Made by a program: the position numbers and the translations under genes. Positions 45,698-54,532 of a stretch of DNA of 64,000 nucleotides are shown here, one piece after another. The DNA lies in contig NZ_JALJRA010000001.1 in NCBI RefSeq assembly GCF_022968135.1, positions 62,001 through 126,000 on the forward strand, written 5' to 3'. This DNA comes from Pseudorhizobium tarimense. Its GTDB lineage: Bacteria; Pseudomonadota; Alphaproteobacteria; Rhizobiales; Rhizobiaceae. The notes under the pieces are model-generated. The model was not told the DNA's origin and did not search any database. It saw nothing but the letters and a program-made list of their open reading frames with translations. How positions within the stretch are numbered: position 1 is the stretch's first letter; every line of letters begins with the position of its first letter.

Positions 45698-46495
45698 GTG
45701 TCAGCGACCTCTCAGACCGCATCCGGTGAGGCTGCCGCCTCGCCGCCGCTCCGCTGGGCAGGCTATTCGCTGGGTTTCGCGCTCGGCGGCTTCTTCGACG
45801 GCATCCTTCTGCACCAGGTGCTGCAATGGCACCATCTTTTGAGCGGCATCGAGGGCGCGCGCACCGATATCCGCTTCCTGATCCTGACCGACGGGCTCTT
45901 CCACGTGCTGATGTATATGGTCGCGGCGCTTGGGCTGTGGCTCCTCTGGCGAGGCCGGCGGCAGTTACCGATGACCGGCGCGGATCGCCTACTCGTTGGC
46001 AATGCGCTAATCGGCTTCGGCGCCTGGCACATCATTGACAGCTTTCTGTCGCACTGGATCCTCGGCATCCACCGGATCCGTATGGATGCTGAGAACCCGC
46101 TGTTCTGGGATCTGCTCTGGTTCGTCGTCTTCGGCCTTCTCCCGGCGGCGCTCGGCCTGGTACTACGCAGGCGTGGACCGGGCGGAGGCGGCGCAATGCT
46201 TCGCTCGCATGCCGGCCTGGTGGCCGCCATCCTGATCGCCGGTCCGTTCGCCGCTCTGCCCGCCCCTGATGACGTAACGGCCATGGTGGTGTTTCGGCCC
46301 GGCACCTCGCCCGCGCAGGCCATGGCCGGCATTGCGGCTGCGAATGCAAGGCTGCTGTGGTCGGATGCCGGCGACACCGTCTGGGCCGTGGATATCTCCG
46401 GCGGCGGCAATGCCGACGTCTTCTACCGGTACGGCGCCCTGCTCGTCGGCAATTCGATCCTGCCGGCCGGCTGTCTCAACTGGACGCGGGTGTGA
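45698..46495 (+). CDS. DUF2243 membrane protein
   Basis: 265 residues. The N-terminal ~155 have four helices ('YSLGFALGGFFDGILLHQVLQWHHLL', 'DGLFHVLMYMVAALGLWLLW', 'LIGFGAWHIIDSFLSHWILGIHRIR' and 'LLWFVVFGLLPAALGLVL') and match DUF2243. The conserved His residues of these helices suggest metal or heme binding, but nothing is known. The C-terminal ~95 residues add another helix and a soluble part ('GTSPAQAMAGIAAANARLLW') not typical of DUF2243, so this may be a fusion. GTG start with GGAGG upstream. The hydrolase gene follows 19 bases later. Confidence 0.85.
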   Translation: MSATSQTASGEAAASPPLRWAGYSLGFALGGFFDGILLHQVLQWHHLLSGIEGARTDIRFLILTDGLFHVLMYMVAALGLWLLWRGRRQLPMTGADRLLVGNALIGFGAWHIIDSFLSHWILGIHRIRMDAENPLFWDLLWFVVFGLLPAALGLVLRRRGPGGGGAMLRSHAGLVAAILIAGPFAALPAPDDVTAMVVFRPGTSPAQAMAGIAAANARLLWSDAGDTVWAVDISGGGNADVFYRYGALLVGNSILPAGCLNWTRV

Positions 46496-46514
46496 GGAGG
46501 CTCGTCACTTCCCC

Positions 46515-47513
46515 ATGAGTCTTGAGTTCGTAGGTTGGGAGATCCGGCAGGCCGAACGGTTCAACCGCCTGCTGCGGTTTCTGCCGCGCTATCGCACCGA
46601 CCGCCGCTGGAATGCCCGGCTGATCCAGACGCTGCTGCGCGCCTGGGACGCAGTGCCGCGACCGTTCCCCCCCGATGACGAGCTGACGGTTGAGGATCGG
46701 CTGATCAAGGGCGGCGATCGGCCTCTCAAGCTGCGGCTGATCCGCCCGAAGGGGGCACCGCGCGGTGTCTACCTCACCTTCCATGGGGGCGCCTGGGTGA
46801 TGGGGACGCCGCGCTTCGACGACCGACTCAATCGCGCGATCGCCGGCAACTGCCGGGTGGCGGTTGCCAGCGTCGACCATCACCTCGCCATCGACGACCG
46901 GCTGGACCTTGCCATCGCCGATGCGCACCGGGCGGCCGAATGGGCGGTCACCGCCGGTGCGGAATTCGGGAGCCGGAACATCATCGTCGGCGGCCAGTCT
47001 TCCGGCGCGCATCTCGCCGCCTGCGCCCTTCTCCACCTGCGCGACCTGCAGACGGATGCAAGGCTTTCCGGTGCGGCGCTCTTTTACGGCGCCTACGACA
47101 TGGCCGGATCGCCGGGCCTGCGGAACTCCTCGAACAGGACGCTGCTGATCGATGGCCAGGCTGCGTTTCGCAATCTGCAGCGCCTGACATCTGGCCTGAC
47201 GGACGAGGAGCGCCGCAACCCTCGGCTTTCGCCGCTCTACGCGGATTTCTCCGGCCTGCCGCCCGCCCTCTTCATTGCCGGCGAGCTCGATCCCGTCTTC
47301 GACGACAGCATCCGGATGGCAGATCGGTGGAACAAGGCCAACAGCAACGCGGAGCTTGTGGCGGTTCCTCAGGGCGTACACGGCTTCGACCGCTTTCCGC
47401 TGGCAATCGCGCGCAAGACCCACCGCCATCTGCACCGGACGATCAACGAATGGCTGCGGACCGACGAGCATGAGGCAAGGCGACACGAAAGGCAGCCGTG
47501 CTCGCAAGTCTAG
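46515..47513 (+). CDS. Alpha/beta hydrolase, hormone-sensitive-lipase type
   Basis: 332 residues. 'LTFHGGAWVMG' is the HGGxW oxyanion motif, the nucleophile is S162 in 'GGQSSGAHLA', the acid lies in 'AGELDPVFDD' and the base is the His of 'GVHGFDRFP'. A short-chain carboxylesterase is expected; it has no signal peptide, so cytoplasmic. The start at 46515 is preferred to the longer frame inside DUF2243. It probably forms an operon with the DUF2243 gene. Confidence 0.88.
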   Translation: MSLEFVGWEIRQAERFNRLLRFLPRYRTDRRWNARLIQTLLRAWDAVPRPFPPDDELTVEDRLIKGGDRPLKLRLIRPKGAPRGVYLTFHGGAWVMGTPRFDDRLNRAIAGNCRVAVASVDHHLAIDDRLDLAIADAHRAAEWAVTAGAEFGSRNIIVGGQSSGAHLAACALLHLRDLQTDARLSGAALFYGAYDMAGSPGLRNSSNRTLLIDGQAAFRNLQRLTSGLTDEERRNPRLSPLYADFSGLPPALFIAGELDPVFDDSIRMADRWNKANSNAELVAVPQGVHGFDRFPLAIARKTHRHLHRTINEWLRTDEHEARRHERQPCSQV

Positions 47514-47559
47514 CGCAGCGGACGCAGCCGCGACCGCTCCGGTGACTGCGCCAGATCTA

Positions 47560-48525
47560 TCATAGCCAGCCGGTTTTTTTGAACCTGTAGTAAAGGAGCG
47601 CGCACAGGCCGAAGATCACAAGCAGCACCACATAATAGCCGTAGCGAGTGGTCAGTTCGGGCATGTTCTCGAAGTTCATTCCATATATGCCAGCGATCGC
47701 GGTTGGCACAGCGAGAATGGCCGCCCAGGAGGCAAGCTGGCGGGTGATAGCTCCCTGCCGCTGCTGCTCCAGGAGATTGGATGCTTCAAATACCAAGGTG
47801 ATCACTTCGCGCAAGCCGCCCACCATGCCCTCGACCCGCCTGACATGGTCGTTGACGTCGCGAAAGAACGGCTTGGCGTTCTGGTCGATGCAGGGCAGAT
47901 CGAGATGGACCAGCTTGCCTGTGACGTCCGACATCGGGCCGAGAATGCGACCAAAGAGGATCAGCTGGCGCCGCAGGCGAAACAAGCGGCGGATCTGCTC
48001 ACGCTCGAGAAAGGAGGCGAGCATGTGCTTTTCCATCTTCAGTACCTTGTCCTCGATCTCCTGGACAACCGGAAGATATCCGTCGACGATAAAATCAAGA
48101 ATGGCATGCAGAACGTAATCGGGACCTTGCGAGAGATACTGGGGCGATGCTTCCAGCTGCGATCGCAAATCCGCATGGCCCCGTGCCGAGCCGTGGCGAA
48201 CCGAAATGATGTGCTGCCTGCCAACAAAGATCGCGGTCTCGCCATAGCGGATCTTGTCGCCTTCCAAATGTGCGGTCTTAGCGACAACAAACAGCTGCTC
48301 TCCGTAGATCTCCACCTTCGGCACCTGATGGGCCGACAAGGCATCTTCCACGGCAAGTTGGTGAAGCCCAAAGGTTTTCGCCAGCCCCTCGATCTCGCTT
48401 GCGACTGGGTCGTGTAGGCCGATCCAGAGGAAGTCCTCGGGCCCAAGCGCAGGAGGCGCTCCGTCCAGCGGAACCAGTTCGCTCCGTTTGCCGCCACGGT
48501 AGACGTGTGAGGCGATAAGAGTCAT
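47560..48525 (-). CDS. corA: CorA magnesium/cobalt transporter
   Basis: 321 residues. A large N-terminal cytoplasmic funnel and long helices, then two C-terminal membrane helices with the pore motif G282-M-N284 ('YGMNFENMPE'). CorA is a pentameric channel for Mg2+ (and Co2+, Ni2+) in the inner membrane. Length and the basic last residues ('YYRFKKTGWL') are typical. Alone on the minus strand, convergent with the hydrolase gene. Confidence 0.95.
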   Translation of the reverse strand: MTLIASHVYRGGKRSELVPLDGAPPALGPEDFLWIGLHDPVASEIEGLAKTFGLHQLAVEDALSAHQVPKVEIYGEQLFVVAKTAHLEGDKIRYGETAIFVGRQHIISVRHGSARGHADLRSQLEASPQYLSQGPDYVLHAILDFIVDGYLPVVQEIEDKVLKMEKHMLASFLEREQIRRLFRLRRQLILFGRILGPMSDVTGKLVHLDLPCIDQNAKPFFRDVNDHVRRVEGMVGGLREVITLVFEASNLLEQQRQGAITRQLASWAAILAVPTAIAGIYGMNFENMPELTTRYGYYVVLLVIFGLCALLYYRFKKTGWL

Positions 48526-48712
48526 GGGAAAACCTTTAACGAAGATCTGCGGAAGCGGGCAAGACGTGAGAGGCAGCGGCTGCTCAATACACTACTCGCT
48601 GCCCGCAGCGCTAGGCGGAAGCAGACCAGCTATTCCCTCCGGTTTCTCCCGCTGATATCCAAGGCGGACGGCGGCCATCGTGCCGCCTGTCCGGAATTGC
48701 GCAGGAGAAACG

Positions 48713-48868
48713 ATGTCGAATGTGGTAAAGTTCAAGCGCCCGCCGAAGCCGAAGGAGCCGAAGCCGGCGCGCAACCCCACCCCGGGGCTGCGCAAATTCG
48801 TCACGCTGGCCGGCGTCGTCGCCGCTTTCGTGCTGGCCTGGGCCTATTTCCAGTATGTCGGCGGCTGA
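48713..48868 (+). CDS. Small single-helix membrane protein
   Basis: 51 residues: a Lys/Pro-rich start ('MSNVVKFKRPPKPKEPKPAR') and one membrane helix ('FVTLAGVVAAFVLAWAYFQYV'). It has CAGGAGA before the ATG. Short proteins of this pattern are common in rhizobia and not understood. Convergent with the PQQ dehydrogenase. Confidence 0.65.
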   Translation: MSNVVKFKRPPKPKEPKPARNPTPGLRKFVTLAGVVAAFVLAWAYFQYVGG

Positions 48869-48877
48869 GACTGCCCG

Positions 48878-51523
48878 TTAGCCTTCAGGCAGCGCGTAAG
48901 CGATGATGGTATCGCTGATCGGCGTTTCCATGAAGTGGTGACCGCCGGGATAGATGATCACGAACTCGCGTCCGGCGACTTCCACCACCAGTGGGTTTGC
49001 CTGACCGCCGCCTGGAAGCACGTCGGTCCACAGCGTTTCGCCGGTCTCGATGTCGATCGCGTGGATCAGGTTATCGGTGGTTGCGGCGATGAAGATCAGG
49101 CCACCTGCCGTGACGGCCGGACCGCCATTGTTGGGCGTTCCAATGGTGATCGGCAGCATGGAGGGGATGCCGAAGGGGCCGTTGCGACGCGCGGTGCCAA
49201 AGGGGCGATCCCAGACAGTGTCGCCGGTGGCGAGATCGATGGCCCGGATGCCGCCATAGGGCGGCTCCTTGCAGAGGAGTCCGGTGTATTTCACCCGCCA
49301 GCCGGCATTGACGTCGATGGCGTAAGGCGCGCCGATCTGAGGACCAGCTTCACCGAGTGGGCCTTCGCTCTCGGCCGGCGGCTCATAGATCGCCCTGAGC
49401 CCCGCTTCGTCGGCCTCTTCGCGCGGCACCAGCCGGTTGTGGTTCGGCATGTTGTTGTAGTTGGCGATCAACAGGCCCCGTTCTGGGTCGACCGCAACGG
49501 AACCCCAGTCATTGCCGCCGTTATAGCCGGGATACTGGATCCAGTGCTGGTCGCTCGTCGGCGGGGTGTAGATGCCGTCGTAGTGGGAGCGGCGGAACTG
49601 GATGCGGCACCACAGCTGGTCGATCGGCGACATGCCCCACATGTCCTCCTCCTCCAGACGCGGGAAAGCCAGCGTGTGGTAGGTGGAAAAGGGCTGGGTC
49701 GGCGAGAGGTAGTCCGGCTCGACGCCGCCCTGCGGCACCGGCCGCTCCTCGACCGGAAACAGGGATTCGCCCGTTTCGCGGTTGAGGATGTAGATGTCGC
49801 CTTGCTTGGAGGCGAGGATGATGGCCGGCACCGTGCCGTTGTCGGTCGGGAAATCGATCAGCGTCGGCTGGCTGCCGAGGTCGTAGTCCCAGACGTCGCG
49901 ATGGACAGTCTGGAAGTGCCAGGCAGGTTGGCCGGTGGTGACGTCCAGTGCCACGAGCGAAGTGGAGTATTCGTTCTCCTGCTCGCTTCGGTTCGAGCCG
50001 TAGTAATCGACGGCCGAATTGCCCATTGGCAGGAACACGTAGCCGAGCTCCTCGTCGCCAGCGGCGATCGTCCACATGTTCGGCGTTCCGCGGGTATAGA
50101 TTTCCTCCGGGCCGGCCTGGCTGGTATCGCCGGGGCGGCCCAGGTCCCAGGCCCACTCGAACTCGCCGGTGACGGCGTCGAAGCCGCGGATGACGCCGGA
50201 GGGGGAATCCTCGGCATTGCCGTCGGTCACCTGCGCGCCGACGACGACCACGCCGCGCACGATGGTGGGTGGCGACGACATGGCGTACCAGCCGGGCACA
50301 GTTTCACCCAGTCCACGTTCGAGATAAACCATGCCGTAGTCGCCGAACTCCAGGCAGAGCCGGCCTGTCTCGGCATCAACCGCGATCAGGCGGGCGTCGA
50401 GCGTGCCCCAGATGATGCGGGTTGTGCAAGGGTCGTAGGGATCGGCATCTGGCACCTCGAAGTAGGATACGCCGCGGCAGGTTGCGCCATAGGGAATGGC
50501 GTCTACCGGCACCTCGGGGTCGAAATGCCATTCCTCTTTCCCCGACTGCGCATCAATGGAGATGATGCGGCCCATCGGGGTGCAAGCGAAAAGCTTCTCA
50601 CCGATCTTCAGCGGCGTATTTTCCGGCGAATATTTGCCTTCCGCCTCTGGTGACGGCAGGTCGCCGGTGTGGAATTCCCAGATGCGCTCGAGCTGGTCGA
50701 CGTTTTCGGGTGTGATCTGCGTCAGCGGCGAATATTTCGTACCGTGCAGGTTGCCGCCCCAGGCCGGCCAATCGGCGCCTGTTTCGCGCATTGCAAGGGC
50801 CGGCCTGTCCTCTTCGGCGGACTGGCCTTCGGGCGCGGGATCACGGGGGACCTCGGGATTGATGACGACATCGCTTTCCGTATCGAGCGCGGGCTGACGT
50901 CCCGGGATCTGATCGGCCAGAGGCTCGGCAGGCTCTGCCGGAGCGACGATACCGCTACCGGCCGGCGGTGCCGGAGAGACGATGCCGCTGTCGGCCGGGG
51001 GCTGAACCGGCGTCTGGGCGGCGGGAGCGGCCCCCTCCTCCGTCTCGGCCTGGGCGAGGACTGTGGTCGGTCGAATCCAGGGGGCAGCGATCAAGCCGAT
51101 ACCCAGCGCCGCCAGGATGGCCATCGCGGTTGCCATTCCGTGGCGCGTGCCGGGGTGCGGGTCGCGACGGCGTAGCGCCGGGATGGCGAAGAAGACGAGC
51201 AGCAGGATAACCGTCGGTGCGACAAGGCGGGGAACGAGGGGCCATCCCTGAAGTCCAACCTCCCAGAGCGCCCAGATGACGGTAAAGACATAGGTTGCGC
51301 CGTAGACGAGCCCACTCGAATAGCGCCCCATCACCATCAGCACGCCCGAGATCAGCAGGCCGATTCCGGCGACGGCGTAATACCAGGAGCCGCCAAGCGC
51401 GATCAGCCAGATACCACCGATGCCGATCGCGAGGCCGAGAAGCACCAGAAGAGCACCAAGCAGGATGGAATACCACCGACTGACGGGATGGGAGGTGTCG
51501 CGGTGTGCTGAACGGTTACTCAT
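48878..51523 (-). CDS. gcd: PQQ-dependent membrane dehydrogenase (glucose/quinate type)
   Basis: 881 residues. Five N-terminal helices (about 15-150), then an eight-bladed PQQ propeller ('DWPAWGGNLHGTKYSPLTQI', 'GATCRGVSYFEVPDAD', 'DYDLGSQPTLIDFPTDN', 'PFGIPSMLPITIGTPNNGGP'). It oxidises sugars or quinate/shikimate in the periplasm and feeds electrons to ubiquinone. A Pro/Ala-rich insertion of about 85 residues ('PPADSGIVSPAPPAGSGIVA') between the membrane and PQQ parts makes it longer than the ~800-residue enzymes. No pqq biosynthesis genes are in the window. The substrate choice (glucose or quinate) is not decidable. Confidence 0.9.
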   Translation of the reverse strand: MSNRSAHRDTSHPVSRWYSILLGALLVLLGLAIGIGGIWLIALGGSWYYAVAGIGLLISGVLMVMGRYSSGLVYGATYVFTVIWALWEVGLQGWPLVPRLVAPTVILLLVFFAIPALRRRDPHPGTRHGMATAMAILAALGIGLIAAPWIRPTTVLAQAETEEGAAPAAQTPVQPPADSGIVSPAPPAGSGIVAPAEPAEPLADQIPGRQPALDTESDVVINPEVPRDPAPEGQSAEEDRPALAMRETGADWPAWGGNLHGTKYSPLTQITPENVDQLERIWEFHTGDLPSPEAEGKYSPENTPLKIGEKLFACTPMGRIISIDAQSGKEEWHFDPEVPVDAIPYGATCRGVSYFEVPDADPYDPCTTRIIWGTLDARLIAVDAETGRLCLEFGDYGMVYLERGLGETVPGWYAMSSPPTIVRGVVVVGAQVTDGNAEDSPSGVIRGFDAVTGEFEWAWDLGRPGDTSQAGPEEIYTRGTPNMWTIAAGDEELGYVFLPMGNSAVDYYGSNRSEQENEYSTSLVALDVTTGQPAWHFQTVHRDVWDYDLGSQPTLIDFPTDNGTVPAIILASKQGDIYILNRETGESLFPVEERPVPQGGVEPDYLSPTQPFSTYHTLAFPRLEEEDMWGMSPIDQLWCRIQFRRSHYDGIYTPPTSDQHWIQYPGYNGGNDWGSVAVDPERGLLIANYNNMPNHNRLVPREEADEAGLRAIYEPPAESEGPLGEAGPQIGAPYAIDVNAGWRVKYTGLLCKEPPYGGIRAIDLATGDTVWDRPFGTARRNGPFGIPSMLPITIGTPNNGGPAVTAGGLIFIAATTDNLIHAIDIETGETLWTDVLPGGGQANPLVVEVAGREFVIIYPGGHHFMETPISDTIIAYALPEG

Positions 51524-51702
51524 AGGTGGCTGCCCCCTCGGTTGTTCGCCTTGGATCAGCTTTAGGCAACATGACAGGATACCGATTGTTCCCAATCTGG
51601 CTGCAAAAAAAGCCGCAATCGGGCAAGGGCGACAGCCAAGCTGCGTCCGCTTCGGTGGTCGGCTCAGGAGTGCCGACGACGTGGAGGCGCGGGTAGAGCT
51701 TC

Positions 51703-52215
51703 TCAGCCGTGCGGCGGAACCCGCAGTTCAAGGCAGGTGAGATCGAGCCAGCGGCCGAACTTCGTGCCGACCTCGCTGAAGGTGCCGACATTGCGGAAGC
51801 CTAGGCTTTCATGCAGCCGCACGGAGGCGGCATTCCCCGCTTCCACGCAGGCGATCATCACGTGGATGCTCCGCTCGCCGGCCACCGCGATCAGCGCCGT
51901 CATCAGATGCCGGCCAAGGCCCGCGCCTCTGTGCTCCTTGTGCACGTAGACAGAGTGCTCGACGGAATGGCGGAAGCCTTCGAAGGCGCGCCAGTCGCCG
52001 TAGGAGGCGTAACCGGCGACCTGCCCGCCAAGCTCCGCAACCAGCACCGGAAAGTTCTTCGCCTGGCGCGCCTTAAACCACTCCTGCCGGTTCGCCAGAT
52101 CCACCTGGTTGTCGTTCCAGATCGCCGTCGTGTTGGCGACAGCGTCGTTGTAGATCTCCATGATGGCGGGCAGATCGGCTTCGGTAGCGGCGCGGATGAC
52201 CGGGACGGACGTCAT
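51703..52215 (-). CDS. GNAT N-acetyltransferase, phosphinothricin/methionine-sulfone type
   Basis: 170 residues. 'RAATEADLPAIMEIYNDAV' start and the acetyl-CoA loop 'VHKEHRGAGLGRHLMTALI' with 'NAASVRLHESLGFRNVGTF' are typical of the Pat/MddA group, which acetylates phosphinothricin, methionine sulfoximine or methionine sulfone. Start 'MTSVPVIRAATE' chosen at 52215; two more in-frame ATGs lie 12 and 24 bases upstream. Chromosomal copies are usually housekeeping detoxification enzymes. Confidence 0.92.
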   Translation of the reverse strand: MTSVPVIRAATEADLPAIMEIYNDAVANTTAIWNDNQVDLANRQEWFKARQAKNFPVLVAELGGQVAGYASYGDWRAFEGFRHSVEHSVYVHKEHRGAGLGRHLMTALIAVAGERSIHVMIACVEAGNAASVRLHESLGFRNVGTFSEVGTKFGRWLDLTCLELRVPPHG

Positions 52216-52286
52216 GTGTTTTTCCATTATAGTTGTCACATGTCCACTATAGCGGACGCCTCCTGGTAACGAAGCGTTTCAGGGCA

Positions 52287-52955
52287 TCAAAGGCCGGCCG
52301 GCTTGAAGCTGAAGCAGGTGATGACCGCGCCGTAATGCACGGCGGAGGCCGCGACGACGAAGGCGTGCCAGATGGCGTTCTGGAAGCGCAGCTTTTCCCA
52401 AACGTGGAAGATCACCCCGAGCGAGTAGATGATGCCGCCGGTAACGATCAGCCAGACGGTGATCGGCGGCAGGTACTGCGAGATCGGCGCGGCCACAACG
52501 ACGCCGCTCCAACCCATGGCGAGATAGAGGAGGATCGCCAACCGATCACAACGGCCGGGGAACAGGCATTTCAGCATGATGCCGCCCGCCGCAGTGATCC
52601 AGATCGCCACCAGCATGAACAGGATCAGTGGGTCATGCGCGCCGCGCTGAAGGAAGGGCGTGTAGGTGGCGGCGATCAGCACGAAGATGGCCGAATGGTC
52701 GAAGCGGCGCAGGATCCATTTGGTGCGCGATATCGGCCAGATATTGTAGGTAAAGGAGATGGAGAGACAGAGAAGCAGACCAAGCCCGTAGATCCAGGCA
52801 GCCGCGATCTCGCCGTAGCTCGACCAGACGGTGGCATAGAAGATCATCGCCGTCACACCGATGAGCGCCAGCACGATTCCGATCCCATGCACGATGCCAT
52901 CGGCAACGATCTCGTGAAAGTCGTAAGGTCTCCCGAACCGGAACAGGTCAGTCAT
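52287..52955 (-). CDS. Hemolysin III family (YqfA/PAQR-like) membrane protein
   Basis: 222 residues, seven helices. 'EIVADGIVHGIGIVLALIG', 'DHSAIFVLIAATYTPFL' and 'GVIFHVWEKLRFQNAIWHAFVVAASAVHYGAV' carry the conserved Asp/His residues that bind zinc in PAQR-type proteins. Despite the name a hemolytic role is unlikely; the family may be hydrolases or membrane-fluidity sensors. The start at 52955 follows GAGGA. Confidence 0.92.
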   Translation of the reverse strand: MTDLFRFGRPYDFHEIVADGIVHGIGIVLALIGVTAMIFYATVWSSYGEIAAAWIYGLGLLLCLSISFTYNIWPISRTKWILRRFDHSAIFVLIAATYTPFLQRGAHDPLILFMLVAIWITAAGGIMLKCLFPGRCDRLAILLYLAMGWSGVVVAAPISQYLPPITVWLIVTGGIIYSLGVIFHVWEKLRFQNAIWHAFVVAASAVHYGAVITCFSFKPAGL

Positions 52956-53030
52956 ACATTCCTCGCAACGCGTCTCCTTCAGATTTAATGGAGAGGCGAT
53001 GCGAGGCAAGTTGTTTTGTAGTCGGTTGTT

Positions 53031-53439
53031 TCACAATGCATTTAAGCTGGTCATATTGACGCAGCTTTTGCAGAAAGGCGTGTGCGGGACGACATCCAGC
53101 CGCTCAAGCGAAATCTGCGAAGCAAGCATGATGAGGTCGGCCTTATGCGCCTCGGCAGCCTGCAGGATTTCGCGCGCCGGTGCGCCCTGGCGCACCTCAA
53201 CATCCGCCGCAGTCTCATAGTGCCCGCGGAGGTCATCAGGCTTGGCTTCCGCTTCGCGCCGCGCATCGAAGGAGATGTCGGCCGGCACCTCGGCGAGCAC
53301 ATAACCGGGCAGGTCTTCGACGACCGCAACAAGGACGAACTTGCCCCCCTTCGCGCAGGAGCTTCCTGGCGCGCGGGACGATCCGCTCCGCTCTCTCCGG
53401 CGCTGCAACGTCGATCGCGACGATGATGGTGTTGTTCAT
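53031..53439 (-). pseudogene. Frameshifted universal stress protein (UspA)
   Basis: 'MNNTIIVAIDVAAPERAERIVPRARKLLREGG' reads into a shift in a run of six C (53343-53348). The adjoining frame continues 'KFVLVAVVEDLPGYVLAEVP', 'DVEVRQGAPAREILQAAEAH' and 'KADLIMLASQ'. The last ~25 residues lack the usual UspA nucleotide motif (GSxxxxV). A homopolymer indel is the simplest lesion and could be a sequencing error, but the odd C-terminus argues for real decay. Confidence 0.8.
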
Positions 53440-53637
53440 TGTTTGCTCCCCTGACGACGATGACCTCTGTCAGCGCCAATGTCGTCTTCGGGGGCATTGC
53501 TGCATTGATCATGATCGAGTCGGCGGGAGCGTCGTCAACATTCGCTGAACGAGCTATCAATGCTTCAGGGGCTTGGCCAAACCGTCGTGCCGCGGCACAG
53601 TGAGGCAGGCCCAGATACGGTGCCCTCGGAGCTTGGC

Positions 53638-54501
53638 ATGAACGCGCAGAACCTCCCCTTCGCCCTTACCCGGCCGGTCCATGCGGCGCATGTACGTCTC
53701 CTCGTGTCCGACCTCGACCTTGTGTCGCGCTACTATCAGACGATGATCGGCCTGGCGCTGATCGAGAATGGTCGTGAAGGGCACGTCCTCGGTGCGGGCG
53801 GCGAGCCTCTCTTGACGCTCGTCCACATGCCGGGCGCGAAGCCAGCACCGCGCGGGACGGCGGGGCTCTTCCACACAGCCTTCCTCGTGCCGGACCGCCG
53901 TGAGCTTTCGCGCTGGCTTTCGCATGCGGCCGAACTGGACGTGCGGCTGGAGGGTGCCTCGGACCATCTGGTGAGCGAGGCGGTCTACGTCAGCGACCCG
54001 GAAGGCAACGGCATCGAAATCTACCGCGACCGCAGGCCGAACGAGTGGCGCTACAATGAGGACGGGACTGTGCAGATGGCGACGGGGAGGCTTAACCTGC
54101 ACGAACTGCTCGCCAGTGCCCCGGACGAGAAATGGCGTTGCATCGCTGACGGCACGATGATCGGACACATCCACCTGAAGGTTGGCAACCTACCGAAGGC
54201 GGAGCGCTTCTATTGCGACGTGATGGGTCTCAAGGTCATGGCGCGATACCCCGGCGCTAGCTTCTTTGCCACCGGCGGTTATCACCATCATCTGGCAGCC
54301 AACATCTGGAACAGCCGCGGCGCTGCTGCGCGTGCCGACGGCATGACCGGACTGGGCGGCTACACGCTGCATTTCCACGACCAGCAGGCGCTCGATGCAG
54401 TGCTGAAAGCCGCTGCCTCTCAGGAGATATCGGTGGAGCGGACGGCGGAGGGCCACCGCCTCACGGACCCTTGGGGCATCGAGGTCACCCTTTCGTCATA
54501 G
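53638..54501 (+). CDS. VOC/glyoxalase family protein, CatE-like two-domain dioxygenase fold
   Basis: 287 residues with two VOC modules: first 'VHAAHVRLLVSDLDLVSRYYQTMIGLALI' to 'SDPEGNGIEIYRDRR', second 'GTMIGHIHLKVGNLPKAERFYCDVMG' to 'TDPWGIEVTL'. Metal ligands are the His of each 'HxxLxV' and the Glu of 'IEIYRD'. It resembles Bacillus CatE/YfiE catechol-2,3-dioxygenases. The substrate is unknown. GGAG precedes the start at 53638. The frame opening at 53560 is longer but lacks family residues. Confidence 0.88.
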   Translation: MNAQNLPFALTRPVHAAHVRLLVSDLDLVSRYYQTMIGLALIENGREGHVLGAGGEPLLTLVHMPGAKPAPRGTAGLFHTAFLVPDRRELSRWLSHAAELDVRLEGASDHLVSEAVYVSDPEGNGIEIYRDRRPNEWRYNEDGTVQMATGRLNLHELLASAPDEKWRCIADGTMIGHIHLKVGNLPKAERFYCDVMGLKVMARYPGASFFATGGYHHHLAANIWNSRGAAARADGMTGLGGYTLHFHDQQALDAVLKAAASQEISVERTAEGHRLTDPWGIEVTLSS

Positions 54502-54532
54502 GCCGCGGAACCGGCGCCTTCCCTGCGCGTTG

